A stretch of 43,523 nucleotides of DNA from Paludibacteraceae bacterium (GTDB lineage Bacteria > Bacteroidota > Bacteroidia > Bacteroidales > Paludibacteraceae): the NCBI GenBank assembly GCA_016297215.1, contig JAEDGZ010000018.1, forward strand, positions 1-43,523. The letters are read 5' to 3'. A program made the translations under genes and the position numbers. Below the pieces are notes generated by a model. That model ran no database searches. It was not told where the DNA came from and saw nothing but the letters and a program-made list of their open reading frames with translations. Positions 1 to 8,368 of this stretch are shown here, piece after piece (position 1 is the stretch's first letter; the number at the start of each line of letters is the position of its first letter).

Positions 1-261
1 TACGACTACGGAACGACGGTTACGCTGACTGCCACCGCCGAGGAAGGGTATCATTTTGTACAATGGAGCGATGAAAACACCGAAAACCCGCGTATCTTCC
101 TGCTTGTAGAGGACATAACAATTACTGCCGAGTTTGAGTTTTTTGAAGGTATATCGGAAACGACCTCCGAGATGGTAGTTCTAAAACTGCTCTACAATGG
201 GATCATATACATCATCCGCGACGGCAAAATCTACGACCTTACAGGACGACGGGTAAGATAG
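1..261 (+). CDS. C-terminal fragment of a secreted protein with an InlB-like repeat and a sorting-like tail
   Basis: Frame 1 is open from the first base to a TAG stop at 259-261, giving 86 residues; the start lies outside the window. Residues 1-45 have the pattern of bacterial (InlB B-like) repeats: a run 'GTTVTLTATAEEGYHFVQWS', then NPR, then DITITAEFE, a short beta-rich module usually repeated in extracellular proteins. The last 25 residues (LLYNGIIYIIRDGKIYDL, then TGRRVR) are a compact beta-hairpin tail like those ending many exported Bacteroidales proteins, and the S8 peptidase at 387-1886 ends in a related sequence. I infer export across the outer membrane or surface attachment. The enzymatic or binding part is outside the window, so no specific function can be given. 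Confidence 0.75.
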   Translation, partial: YDYGTTVTLTATAEEGYHFVQWSDENTENPRIFLLVEDITITAEFEFFEGISETTSEMVVLKLLYNGIIYIIRDGKIYDLTGRRVR

Positions 262-281
262 CCCTTAAGGGTTCACAAACA

Positions 282-322
282 AAAAGAGACTGCTTAACAA
301 GTTGTGTTAGGCAGTCTCTTTT
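282..322. terminator. Bidirectional terminator hairpin, shared-loop family copy 1
   Basis: A near-perfect inverted repeat of 17 bases per arm (282-298 and 306-322) surrounds the loop AAGTTGT. An A-run begins the hairpin and a T-run ends it, so it can terminate transcription in both directions. It lies between the convergent ends of the partial gene (+) and the S8 peptidase (-). Stem and loop resemble hairpins at 15399-15437 and 16720-16756. Confidence 0.85.
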
Positions 323-386
323 GGTATATGTACGGCTTACAATGGCAAAAAATAACGGAGGTTGATAGCGAAAGCAGTGGAGAATG

Positions 387-1886
387 TTATCTGATTTTTC
401 GTCCGAGAAGGTCGTATGTGTAGTTGGCACGCAGGAGGTAGAGCATGCCGTTGCGGTAGATTTTTTGGCAGGTTGAGGCGTTGGTGTTCCCGATAGGTCG
501 GGACGAGTTATGCGGGTCGGTGAGGTCGGCTTCTTTGCCTATGTAGGCGAGCCATGCGTCGGGGATGCCGTAGCCGTAGTCGTCGTCGGGGGTGTGGTAG
601 CGGTCGGCGGAGCAGATGATTCGTCTGCGTATCTCCATGGCGTCAAGGTCGGGTAGGGCAGACCATACGCATGCCGCCATGCCTGCTATGAGCGGACAGG
701 CGAAACTGGTGCCGTTGCCGTACTGTATGCTTCCGTCGCTCGGGTTTACGATACAACTGCCTTCGCCCACGGCGCACACATCGGGCTTCACGCGTCCGTC
801 GCTGCTCGGACCTCTTGACGAGAAAGCGGCTAGCTTGCCCTCGCTATCCACCGCCCCTATGCAGAGGATACTGTCTGCGTCGGCGGGTGCGGTCAGGTAG
901 TGCCAGTCTTTGTTGCCTTCGTTGCCCGCCGCCACGCATACGAGCATGCCTTTGCGGGCTGCTATGCGGGCTGCCTGCGAGCAGCGCGTGGTCTGTCCGT
1001 TCATATCCGCGTAGCCGAAGTCCCATTCCTCGTTGTCGAACTCGGAATAGCCGAGCGAGATACTGGCGATGTTCACTCCGAGGCTGTCGGCTTTCTCCAA
1101 GGCGGCGACGAGGTTGTCCATCTCCTTCGGGCTCTCTTTGCCGTCTTCCTCCGAGCGCATGAGGTAGTAGTCGGCAGCGGTGGCGGCACCAAGGTATTTG
1201 ACAATTTGACAATTTACAATTTGACCAACCGCAGGCGAGACGCCTGCGTCCCCAGTACTTTCGCCGGCAATCAAAGAGAGGCACATCGTGCCGTGGTAGC
1301 CCGTCGCGCCGTAGAAATCATCGGCGTCGTCTGTGAAGTCGTAACTGCCTAACCAATGAGTGGTGTCGAAGGTGCTTGACAGGCTATTCCCGCTGTGCTC
1401 CCCCACGGGGTAGTTCTGAAAACCTCCGTCTATCACGGCTAACACTATTCCTTCCCCCTTGTGGCCTGCGGCAAGCAAGGGCTGCAAGTTATACAGCGCC
1501 AGTTGTGCGTCTGTGCCGCGCGCCATGTCTGCCGAGGGCGATTGGATGAAGTCTTGTTTGCGGTACAGATAGCGCCGGCTGTCCGTCTCGTTGCGGGTCT
1601 GCTCTACGGCTTTCACGAACGAACGGGCGGCAATCTTTTCGGCTATACTATCTTCGCACGTTATTGTCGCGCCGTTGAGCCAGCGGCTGACGTGCATGAC
1701 CTTTCCGCCCAATGCCCGCACGCTGTCGGTGTAGGTGGTGGAGACGGCATAGTCCAACGAGTCGGTGGGGATAGCCCACTTGGCGCGCTGCTCCAATGCC
1801 CTGTCGGAGAAAGCGACGGGGGCACTGCCTTGTTTATCCGTAAACGTTACGAAAAACACGCTTAAAATGGTAAGGAGGGAGAGCAT
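387..1886 (-). CDS. S8 family (subtilisin-like) serine peptidase, exported
   Basis: A 499-residue subtilase. The catalytic triad is visible: Asp153 in VIDGG, His198 in YHGT and Ser394 in GNGTSFACP; Asn322 in AAGNEG is the oxyanion residue. An N-terminal hydrophobic stretch (residues 1-15) is a likely signal peptide, and residues about 20-125 look like an inhibitor-type propeptide region. The C-terminus (IYRNGMLYLL, then YDLLGRKIR) is a sorting-like tail related to the one at 1-261, suggesting secretion or surface display. It is the last gene of a minus-strand series (amidase, rlmD, outer-membrane protein, peptidase). Residues about 211-230, between His and Ser, look inserted: they are encoded by a palindromic element plus an A/T-rich repeat that also occurs between genes (see 1198-1256). 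Without them the protein reads as a normal HGT...GAATAADYYLMRSE subtilase segment. Whether the enzyme is still active cannot be told from the sequence. Confidence 0.9.
   Translation of the reverse strand: MLSLLTILSVFFVTFTDKQGSAPVAFSDRALEQRAKWAIPTDSLDYAVSTTYTDSVRALGGKVMHVSRWLNGATITCEDSIAEKIAARSFVKAVEQTRNETDSRRYLYRKQDFIQSPSADMARGTDAQLALYNLQPLLAAGHKGEGIVLAVIDGGFQNYPVGEHSGNSLSSTFDTTHWLGSYDFTDDADDFYGATGYHGTMCLSLIAGESTGDAGVSPAVGQIVNCQIVKYLGAATAADYYLMRSEEDGKESPKEMDNLVAALEKADSLGVNIASISLGYSEFDNEEWDFGYADMNGQTTRCSQAARIAARKGMLVCVAAGNEGNKDWHYLTAPADADSILCIGAVDSEGKLAAFSSRGPSSDGRVKPDVCAVGEGSCIVNPSDGSIQYGNGTSFACPLIAGMAACVWSALPDLDAMEIRRRIICSADRYHTPDDDYGYGIPDAWLAYIGKEADLTDPHNSSRPIGNTNASTCQKIYRNGMLYLLRANYTYDLLGRKIR
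486..515. repeat. Small palindrome inside the S8 peptidase linker
   Basis: TCCCGA (489-494) and TCGGGA (499-504) form a perfect 6-bp inverted repeat with loop TAGG. It encodes the linker just before the sorting-like tail of the peptidase (residues SSRPIGN). Its sequence is unlike its surroundings, and it may be another in-frame palindromic insertion, but there is no second copy in the window to confirm this. Confidence 0.35.
1198..1256 (-). repeat. In-frame repeat insertion in the S8 peptidase: GCAGGCG palindrome plus A/T repeat
   Basis: The inverted repeat GCAGGCG (1231-1237) and CGCCTGC (1241-1247) is followed on the coding strand by an A/T-rich tract (1201-1226). That tract is identical over 26 bases to the intergenic sequence at 13905-13930, where the same palindrome also precedes it (13869-13886). 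A third copy of the palindrome is at 17006-17023. The insert adds about 19-20 codons and keeps the reading frame open. Confidence 0.85.
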
Positions 1887-1911
1887 TGGGGGGATTGTGT
1901 TTGTTGTTTTT

Positions 1912-1970
1912 TTCTAGTTGTTCTAGAAATTCTAGTTGTTCTAGAAATTCTAGTTTTTCTAGTTATTCTG
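1912..1970. repeat. 9-bp tandem repeat TTCTAGnnn at an operon junction
   Basis: Six consecutive 9-base units (TTCTAGTTG, TTCTAGAAA, TTCTAGTTG, TTCTAGAAA, TTCTAGTTT, TTCTAGTTA) and a partial seventh fill most of the gap between the outer-membrane protein gene and the S8 peptidase start. The same 9-base pattern occurs at 5743-5802, upstream of rlmD. No TAnnTTTG promoter is visible in the gap. Confidence 0.9.
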
Positions 1971-1998
1971 TTTTTTATTGTTGTATTGTTTTGCTTCT

Positions 1999-4281
1999 TT
2001 AGAATCCATAGACTACGCCGATGACGAATAAGCGTTTGTAGAGGTCGTAAATCCTTTCTGTTATCGCATATTGTGTGTGGTTGCCGGGCTCCAAGCCGTT
2101 TTCTTGATGTAAGACCTCGGTGGTGCTAAACTTCCTGTCCACAGTTCGCATATCGAAGATATCGCTTACGCCCGCATGGATAGTCCATTTACCTATCTGT
2201 TTGCTCAGCCGCAGTTGCACATAGAAGCAATCGCCAATGTAACTGTCGCGGGTCTCTATCCGACTGTTGTATATCAGTTTACCGGAGAGCAACCATTGTT
2301 TTTTGAAGGCGAAGCAGGGCGAAAGCGAGAGGTTATAGTACCAATAATAGTCGTCTTTTTCCTTGCTATTCAGGTACATGTTTCCCGCTACCGACATGGA
2401 GAAGATGCGATAGCGCAAGAAGAGCGACCCGTTCATACTCAATACATTACTGCTTTCTTGGTTGACGAAGGTCTTGTAGGGCAGGGCACCATATTGGTAT
2501 TCATACATCCGTCCTTGTTGCTCTATCAGTCCGTCTGCGCGGATATAGTCTACGCCCACATGCAAGACCAGTCGCCCGTTGTCTTTTTGCTGAAACGGAT
2601 ATCGGAAGAGGTAGTTCACCCCGATATTGTGAAAATAGGCGGCGTGCAGCGAATCATTCCCCACAATCAACTCATTGCTTATCGGTAGGTAATAAGGATG
2701 GGAGAACAGTTGCTCGTCCTCGGGACGGATGATGTTGCGTGCGATATTCAGTTGCAGCGTATGCTTGCGTGTGATTGCCCATGAGGCATTGAGGCTTCCC
2801 GTCCAGTCGTGTTCGGTATGATTGACTTCGGGCTTGGTGTCGGTGAGCAGCCGCCGGTGCTGCATCTGGTAGCGCACACCCGCCTGCAACTTGACTGAAC
2901 CTATCTGATAATCCCATTGCAGCATGGGCGACACATATACTTGCTGTTTGTTTAGCCCGAGGTCTTGACGGTAATCGTTGGCAGTTGTTCCCCCCGCATA
3001 CTGATTGAGTCGGCTTGCGCGGTGCATATAACTGCTGTTTATGCCGTAGGTCAACCACATCTCCGAGTCGTATATACCCAGCCTCTCCGGCGCGATGGCG
3101 TGCTTCGACTGTATGTTCATTTGCAGTTCTTGCGGGCAGTCGGTCGTGTAGGAGGTCTGTTGCCCCATAGCGGTCTCGTCAGAGGCAGCGAAAGATTTGT
3201 CGGAGGTGTTCTTGTTATACCCATAGTTGTACACTACATCTGCTTGCAGTTCACCGCCTAACAGATAGAGCCGTTTGTATTTCGCCCTTGCGGTGATGGT
3301 ATATTTGTTGGCAACGGTTTTCTGAGTAGCGCTTGCGCAACCCTGTTGCCAGAGTAGTGGCATATCCGCTGTCTCAAGGGGTCGGAAGGTAGTGGTATGC
3401 GATTGGTTTAGCGCCGTCTCCCATTGCGTACTCTCCCACACGCTAAGGGTGAGGGCATCTTGGCTCGTGGGTTGGTAGTCGAACTGCACCTTCGCGGTCT
3501 GTTGCAGGTTGTGGCTTACGGTGGTGTCCATCGTTAGGGTGCCGGTGTCGCGTGCATTGGCAATGTCCATATCGTGTATGCGCGTCTGTGTCTGTTGGCT
3601 GCTGAGGGGGTGGTAGTACTCCATCACGAGGTTCGCGCGCATCTGCCATTTCTCGCCGCCGTAGGTGAAATACACCGAGGGAGACACGTCTGCCGTGTTG
3701 CGGAAGTTGGTGTATACATCCGCCATCGCCGAGCCGTGGAAGTTCTTTTCTATCGGCTTGAGGTGTACGTTGATGACCCCGCCTTCGCCGTTCTGCTGCA
3801 CGCTGACGGTGGGCGACTGCATGATTTCGATGAAGTCAATCTCCTCCGCTCGCAGGCTCGTCAGCACTACATCCTTGCTTTGCCCCACGCTGATGTCGTC
3901 CACCTGCAGGGTGTATCTCGACAGCATGTTCTCGTTGCCTCTTTCCAGCAGTTCGGGCATCAGTTCGAGGATTTCTTGCAGGGTGTAGCCGGCGGAGAGT
4001 CCCAAGGTCTGCGGGCGGATGATTTTCTTATCTATGTCTATCTCCACGCCTGCCTTTGAGGTCTGTGCTTCCTCGGTGGCGATAGTATCTTTCGCCGCCT
4101 GCTCGCTCATCAGGAGGGTGTCCGTTTGGTCGCCTTTGACGATTTCCCACTTCGGCTTCAAATGTTGGTCGTCAAATTCAGTCTGTGTAACCTCCTTGCT
4201 CGGAGGTGCCACCTCTCCCGCCCACAGGATTGTGCCTGTAAGGAGGGCGAAAAGTAGTGCTATTAGACGAAAGCGAGACAT
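1999..4281 (-). CDS. TonB-dependent receptor-like outer-membrane beta-barrel protein
   Basis: A 760-residue protein with a signal peptide (about residues 1-21, ending LLTGTILWAG). Residues about 85-180 resemble a plug domain: GYTLQEILELMPELL, YTLQVDDISVG, then GGVINVHLKP. From about 185 to the end there are alternating amphipathic strands typical of the outer-membrane beta-barrel family found in Bacteroidota. The chain ends in an aromatic residue (VIGVVYGF), as outer-membrane barrels do. There is no N-terminal carboxypeptidase-like domain and no SusD partner beside it, so the transported ligand is unknown. It lies 13 bases after rlmD and 112 bases before the S8 peptidase on the same strand and is probably co-transcribed with them. 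Confidence 0.82.
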   Translation of the reverse strand: MSRFRLIALLFALLTGTILWAGEVAPPSKEVTQTEFDDQHLKPKWEIVKGDQTDTLLMSEQAAKDTIATEEAQTSKAGVEIDIDKKIIRPQTLGLSAGYTLQEILELMPELLERGNENMLSRYTLQVDDISVGQSKDVVLTSLRAEEIDFIEIMQSPTVSVQQNGEGGVINVHLKPIEKNFHGSAMADVYTNFRNTADVSPSVYFTYGGEKWQMRANLVMEYYHPLSSQQTQTRIHDMDIANARDTGTLTMDTTVSHNLQQTAKVQFDYQPTSQDALTLSVWESTQWETALNQSHTTTFRPLETADMPLLWQQGCASATQKTVANKYTITARAKYKRLYLLGGELQADVVYNYGYNKNTSDKSFAASDETAMGQQTSYTTDCPQELQMNIQSKHAIAPERLGIYDSEMWLTYGINSSYMHRASRLNQYAGGTTANDYRQDLGLNKQQVYVSPMLQWDYQIGSVKLQAGVRYQMQHRRLLTDTKPEVNHTEHDWTGSLNASWAITRKHTLQLNIARNIIRPEDEQLFSHPYYLPISNELIVGNDSLHAAYFHNIGVNYLFRYPFQQKDNGRLVLHVGVDYIRADGLIEQQGRMYEYQYGALPYKTFVNQESSNVLSMNGSLFLRYRIFSMSVAGNMYLNSKEKDDYYWYYNLSLSPCFAFKKQWLLSGKLIYNSRIETRDSYIGDCFYVQLRLSKQIGKWTIHAGVSDIFDMRTVDRKFSTTEVLHQENGLEPGNHTQYAITERIYDLYKRLFVIGVVYGF

Positions 4282-4290
4282 GGTCTCTTC

Positions 4291-4314
4291 ATTCTTAATT
4301 CAAAATTCTTAATT
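4291..4314. repeat. Duplicated ATTCTTAATT at the rlmD / outer-membrane protein junction
   Basis: ATTCTTAATT occurs at 4291-4300 and again at 4305-4314, immediately upstream of the outer-membrane protein start (minus strand). The stop codon of rlmD (4295-4297) lies inside the first copy, so the repeat encodes the last rlmD residues. No promoter motif is visible here. Confidence 0.75.
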
Positions 4315-5716
4315 GCAATTGCACCACGTTCTCCACATGCTGCGTGTGGGGGAACATGTCCACGGGTTGCACTTTGGTTACTTGGTATTTCTCGTCCAGC
4401 AGGGCGAGGTCGCGTGCTTGCGTGGCGGGGTTGCAACTGACATAGACGATACGCTTCGGCTCGGCAAAGAGGATGGTCTTCACCACGTCCTCGTGCATGC
4501 CGGCGCGGGGCGGGTCGGTGATAATCACATCGGGGCGACCGTACTGCGCGATGAAGTCCTCGTTGAGGATGTCTTTCATGTCGCCTGCGAAGAAGAGGGT
4601 GTTGCTGAGGTGGTTCAGTTGCGCATTCACTTTTGCGTCTTCTATCGCCTCGGGCACATACTCTATGCCTATCACGTGCTTGGCTTGTTTGGCTACGAAG
4701 TTGGCGATGGTGCCGGTGCCGGTGTAGAGGTCGAACACTTGTTCTTCGCCCGTCAGTTCGGCGAAGTTGCGCGCTACCTTGTAGAGTTCATACGCCTGCT
4801 CGGTGTTGGTCTGGTAGAAGGATTTGGGGCCGACCTTGAACTGCAAGCCCTCCATCTCCTCCATGATATGGTCTGCGCCGAAATAGACCTGCACGTCGAG
4901 GTCGCCGATGGTGTCGTTGTATTTGGTGTTGACTACGTATTGCAGACTGACTATCTCGGGGAACTCGCGGTGGAGCCATTCGAGCAGGGCGAAGCCGTTG
5001 TCATCTAACGCCTCGCCGAAGGAGAGGATGAGCATGATTTCGCCCTTGTGGTTTGCGCGGAGGATGAGGGTGCGCAACTGCCCTTGGTGGGTATGCTCGT
5101 TGTAGAAGGTCATGCCGTGCTCGCGGGCGAACTGCCGAATACCGTTGCGGATACGGTTGTTGATGTCCGGCATGAGGTGGCACTCCTCGATGTCCAGCAC
5201 CTTGTCGAAGCAGTTGGTGATATGGAAGCCCAGACCATAACTGTTGTCAATGTTCTCCAATCCGCCTGCCGCGTGTATCTCATCCCACGAGAGCCATTTG
5301 CGGTCGGCAAAGGTGAATTCCAGTTTGTTGCGGTAGGCGTAGATATGTTGGCTACCTAAGATAGGGCTTATCTCCGGCAGCGCGACCTTTCCGATGCGGG
5401 TCAGGTTGTCCGCCACCTGCTGCTGCTTGTAGCGCAGTTGGGCGGGGTAGGGCAGTATCTGCCACTTGCAGCCGCCGCATACGCCGTAGTGCTTACACAC
5501 CGCCTCGCAGCGCTCCTCCGAAGGCTTCACGATGCGCTCCACGCGCGCCTCCATGAAGGAGTGTTTCTTCTTGGTTACCTGCAAGTCCACCACGTCGCCG
5601 GGCACGCAGTAGGGCACGAACACCACCATGTCGTCCACGCGCGTCAGCGCTTTGCCTTCGGCAGCGATGCCGGTGATGGTTATGTCTTTGAGCAGAGGGA
5701 GGTTTTTCTTTTTCAT
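4295..5716 (-). CDS. rlmD: 23S rRNA (uracil-5-)-methyltransferase RlmD
   Basis: A 473-residue SAM-dependent RNA m5U methyltransferase of the RumA/TrmA family, which methylates a uracil of 23S rRNA (U1939 in E. coli numbering). Visible features are an N-terminal TRAM domain (about residues 10-62), iron-sulfur cluster cysteines (C70, C74, C80, C83), the SAM-binding segment FDLYTGTGTIANF, the DPPRAG motif, the catalytic-cysteine motif SCNPAT, and a C-terminal HVENVVQLQL. Length is normal for the family. The ATG at 5716 gives the usual lysine-rich start MKKKN. It lies between the amidase gene (91 bases upstream) and the outer-membrane protein gene. In Bacteroidota several paralogues exist, so the exact target uridine is inferred from family membership. 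Confidence 0.92.
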   Translation of the reverse strand: MKKKNLPLLKDITITGIAAEGKALTRVDDMVVFVPYCVPGDVVDLQVTKKKHSFMEARVERIVKPSEERCEAVCKHYGVCGGCKWQILPYPAQLRYKQQQVADNLTRIGKVALPEISPILGSQHIYAYRNKLEFTFADRKWLSWDEIHAAGGLENIDNSYGLGFHITNCFDKVLDIEECHLMPDINNRIRNGIRQFAREHGMTFYNEHTHQGQLRTLILRANHKGEIMLILSFGEALDDNGFALLEWLHREFPEIVSLQYVVNTKYNDTIGDLDVQVYFGADHIMEEMEGLQFKVGPKSFYQTNTEQAYELYKVARNFAELTGEEQVFDLYTGTGTIANFVAKQAKHVIGIEYVPEAIEDAKVNAQLNHLSNTLFFAGDMKDILNEDFIAQYGRPDVIITDPPRAGMHEDVVKTILFAEPKRIVYVSCNPATQARDLALLDEKYQVTKVQPVDMFPHTQHVENVVQLQLRILN

Positions 5717-5742
5717 TGTTGTTTGGGGGTTTTGTAGTTTTT

Positions 5743-5802
5743 TTCTAGAAATTCTAGGTATTCTAAAAATTCTAGGCTTTCTAGAAATTCTAGGTTTTCT
5801 AT
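5743..5802. repeat. 9-bp tandem repeat TTCTAGnnn upstream of rlmD
   Basis: Nine-base units run from 5743: TTCTAGAAA, TTCTAGGTA, TTCTAAAAA, TTCTAGGCT, TTCTAGAAA, TTCTAGGTT, then a diverging TTCTATGGG. They fill most of the gap between the amidase stop (5808) and the rlmD start (5716), in the same orientation and position as the array at 1912-1970. Confidence 0.9.
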
Positions 5803-5807
5803 GGGGG

Positions 5808-8192
5808 CTATTGTTTGTCTTTCAGTTGGTTGATTATCTGTTGCAGCAGGGGCTTCCATTCTTGCACTGCCTCTATGGGAAAGCCGAGGATGAAGGCTTT
5901 TCCGCCGAGGGCGGACTCTCGCGCTACGCCTATGCTCACGCGCATATCCTCATACAGCCCGAGGCGCGTTGCCTCCATGTCCGCGGGGCAAAGTCCTTCG
6001 GGGGCTTCGGCAAAGAGTTGGCGGTCGTTGGGGCGCGTCTCAAGATGGAAGATTTGCTTTTGGGGCGTTTGTACTTTGTGGGGGAGGGTGTCGGTTTGGG
6101 AGATTTGCGCAGGGAGGGTGTCTGTTTGCTCCCAGCGTATGATGCCGCTGTGGGTGGCGCGGGGGGCTTGCAGGCGGTAGTGCCCGACTTGTGCGAAGGA
6201 GTTGCCGAGGTAACTGCCGCTCACCAGCAGTCGTCCGCCATCTTCTACATATCTACCCAAAGCGGCGATGGTGCTGTCTGCCAAGGGGCGGCGGTTCTTG
6301 CCCGTGATGACATCTACCATGCTGTATGCGGAGAGGTCAGCGGGGAGCGTCCTGCTGCTGCGGGAGACATACGATATATCGCTTGCCGCGAGCACCTGCC
6401 CGTGTTGTGCGCCATAGTCGCGGGTGTTGCCTACGGTGAGGGTACCTTGGTGGTCGCGGTAGCACATCCCCCAGCCGCAGTTGTCGTCATCCTGCCACGA
6501 CGATTGGCGGTCGAAGTCCCACTGCTCGCCTATGTACGCCACGCTGTAGCGGTCTTCCACGGCAAACGAGCCGGGCACGATACCTGCCCGCAGGCTGTCG
6601 GCAAACCACTCAGGACCATACACCTCATCAAACGCATCTACGATAAGAGCGGGAGATATATCTCCTTTGGCGGATAGATACGCACTCACCACCGCGCTCG
6701 GCATGCTCTGCCCGCCGTCGTTCACCGCCACCACATAGTAGTCGGTCTTCACTCCCCGCGCGGCTTCTATCTTTGCTTGCGGGGCTTTGGTGGTCGCCAT
6801 GATATGCCATTCGGTGTTGTCTCCTGTCTTTTGATAGACCTCGTATCGTGTCGGCATAGCACTTGCTTCCAGCGTGTCCGTTGTGGGCTGCCATGTCAGT
6901 AACCATGCACCGTCGGCGAAGTCAATCGCTATGTCGTGCACGGGCAGCGGCTGCACTACGGCATTCGCGCCGCAGAGGTAACGCAGCAAGCCTTTGTAGA
7001 TTGCCCGCGCTGCCACAAAGCGAAAACGTGGGTCGAGCCCGTGGCGCATATCTGCCATGTTCTTGTGGCTCAGTATTTCGAGGAGCAGGGATGGCACTAA
7101 CGGGTAGCGCGCCTCGCAGTAATTGGCGTTGTGCAACTGCCGCCGTGTCCATTCGGGCGCTACGGTTTGGCGTATGTCTTCCACGAGTTGGGTCTGCACA
7201 TAGTCGGCAAGGTCGCGGTTGACCTGCCGCGAGATGCCGTTAGGGAAGATTTTCTTGCCTTCTTCATCGTGGTCGGTGTAGATAGCCAGCGTGCCGATGA
7301 TAGTGGTGTCGTTGCCGGAGTCGTAGCCGTCGGTATGCAGCGCAAGGCAGACATCCACAGGCATACCCATTCCCTCCGCGGCGGGGTTGCAGCGGCTGCC
7401 GCCCGTCAGGTAGTTGAGCCATAGCCCGCGGCATTGCAGGTCGGCTTTGTAGTCGTCTTCGCCCTTGTATTTGTTCCAGACGGTGTCTGCAAAGCCGATA
7501 TGCTCCAGCCAGTAGCGTGCGCCTTCCGTCCAGCGCGGCAGCCCGCTCGCGCCTGCTTCCCATGCCTGCGGGTCATCCACGCGCCCGCGGGGTTGCACCA
7601 CGGTGGCACCTGCGTTCTCCAGCATGGTTACCACCAGCCGCGCGTACTCCGTAGAGTAGAGGTCTTCGACGGTGTTCCAGAGCGTGGCGCGCTGCCATAT
7701 CCAGCCCTCGCGCGCCTTGTTGTAATACGTCCCGTGGCTCGCCCAAAGCGCGATGCGCCTGTCGGAAAGTGCACCTTTGGTCGGGGTGGACGGGGTGGGG
7801 TCTGCCCACTCATAGTGCGGGTACTTGCTCTTGCGTTTCTGCAAGCGGTCGGGGATGAGTTCGCTCAACTCGTACCTATTGGAATATATGCTTACTTTCC
7901 CGCGCCCGTGTCCTAACACCCACAAGCTCACTTGCTTGCGCATCGCCGCCAACTCCGCAGGCGTAAATACCACGCCGCCCAACACGCCGTTCGTGCGCAC
8001 GGTAACGTTGCTGCCGTTTACGCGCACTTGCTTCACCTTCACCCGCGGTGACCACACCGCAGAGAACGGTACATAGCGTGCCTGCAGCGAGTCGGCAAGC
8101 ACCTGCGTATCTACCGCCGAGACCTCGGCGGGTAGGAGAAGAAACAAAAGAAATAATAGGGGGGAAAGGGTATGGCGGGTATATCGTTTCAT
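5808..8192 (-). CDS. Exported N-acetylmuramoyl-L-alanine amidase-like protein ('xanthan lyase' family of Bacteroidales)
   Basis: A 794-residue protein from the ATG at 8192. Longer readings start at or before 8219, but the promoter at 8217-8248 overlaps that codon, so translation should begin at 8198 or 8192. The signal peptide is MKRYTRHTLSPLLFLLFLLL, ending near AEVSA. Three segments match the metal-binding layout of Amidase_3-type enzymes: LWASHGTYY, CLALHTDGYD and SLLLEILSHKN. A fibronectin-like region (DTLEASAMPTRYEVYQKTG) follows. Homologues in this order that I know are often annotated as xanthan lyase or golvesin C-terminal proteins; here the golvesin-like insert seems absent. A 30-base duplication encodes two copies of QTDTLP near 6083-6135. 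Cleavage of peptidoglycan peptide side chains is inferred, not shown. Confidence 0.72.
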   Translation of the reverse strand: MKRYTRHTLSPLLFLLFLLLPAEVSAVDTQVLADSLQARYVPFSAVWSPRVKVKQVRVNGSNVTVRTNGVLGGVVFTPAELAAMRKQVSLWVLGHGRGKVSIYSNRYELSELIPDRLQKRKSKYPHYEWADPTPSTPTKGALSDRRIALWASHGTYYNKAREGWIWQRATLWNTVEDLYSTEYARLVVTMLENAGATVVQPRGRVDDPQAWEAGASGLPRWTEGARYWLEHIGFADTVWNKYKGEDDYKADLQCRGLWLNYLTGGSRCNPAAEGMGMPVDVCLALHTDGYDSGNDTTIIGTLAIYTDHDEEGKKIFPNGISRQVNRDLADYVQTQLVEDIRQTVAPEWTRRQLHNANYCEARYPLVPSLLLEILSHKNMADMRHGLDPRFRFVAARAIYKGLLRYLCGANAVVQPLPVHDIAIDFADGAWLLTWQPTTDTLEASAMPTRYEVYQKTGDNTEWHIMATTKAPQAKIEAARGVKTDYYVVAVNDGGQSMPSAVVSAYLSAKGDISPALIVDAFDEVYGPEWFADSLRAGIVPGSFAVEDRYSVAYIGEQWDFDRQSSWQDDDNCGWGMCYRDHQGTLTVGNTRDYGAQHGQVLAASDISYVSRSSRTLPADLSAYSMVDVITGKNRRPLADSTIAALGRYVEDGGRLLVSGSYLGNSFAQVGHYRLQAPRATHSGIIRWEQTDTLPAQISQTDTLPHKVQTPQKQIFHLETRPNDRQLFAEAPEGLCPADMEATRLGLYEDMRVSIGVARESALGGKAFILGFPIEAVQEWKPLLQQIINQLKDKQ

Positions 8193-8216
8193 TGTCATAG
8201 GTATCGAAAAAGCGCG

Positions 8217-8248
8217 CAAAGTTACGAAAAAATCTCAATATATGCAAG
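8217..8248 (-). promoter_or_regulatory. Bacteroidota-type promoter of the amidase operon
   Basis: On the minus strand CTTG (8248-8245) is followed after exactly 20 bases by TAACTTTG (8224-8217), matching the Bacteroidota primary sigma consensus. Transcription should start near 8210, which places the longest reading's ATG inside the promoter and supports the start at 8192 or 8198. Confidence 0.8.
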
Positions 8249-8368
8249 TCTGTTAGCACTTTCTTGTATGGAAGTGGGCAATTTTATATCTCTGCAGATG
8301 GTCTGCCCGTGGTTTGCAGAGGCGGTTAGAACGGTTTTCGGTTGCTAATGGTGAGATGATAGACTCGT

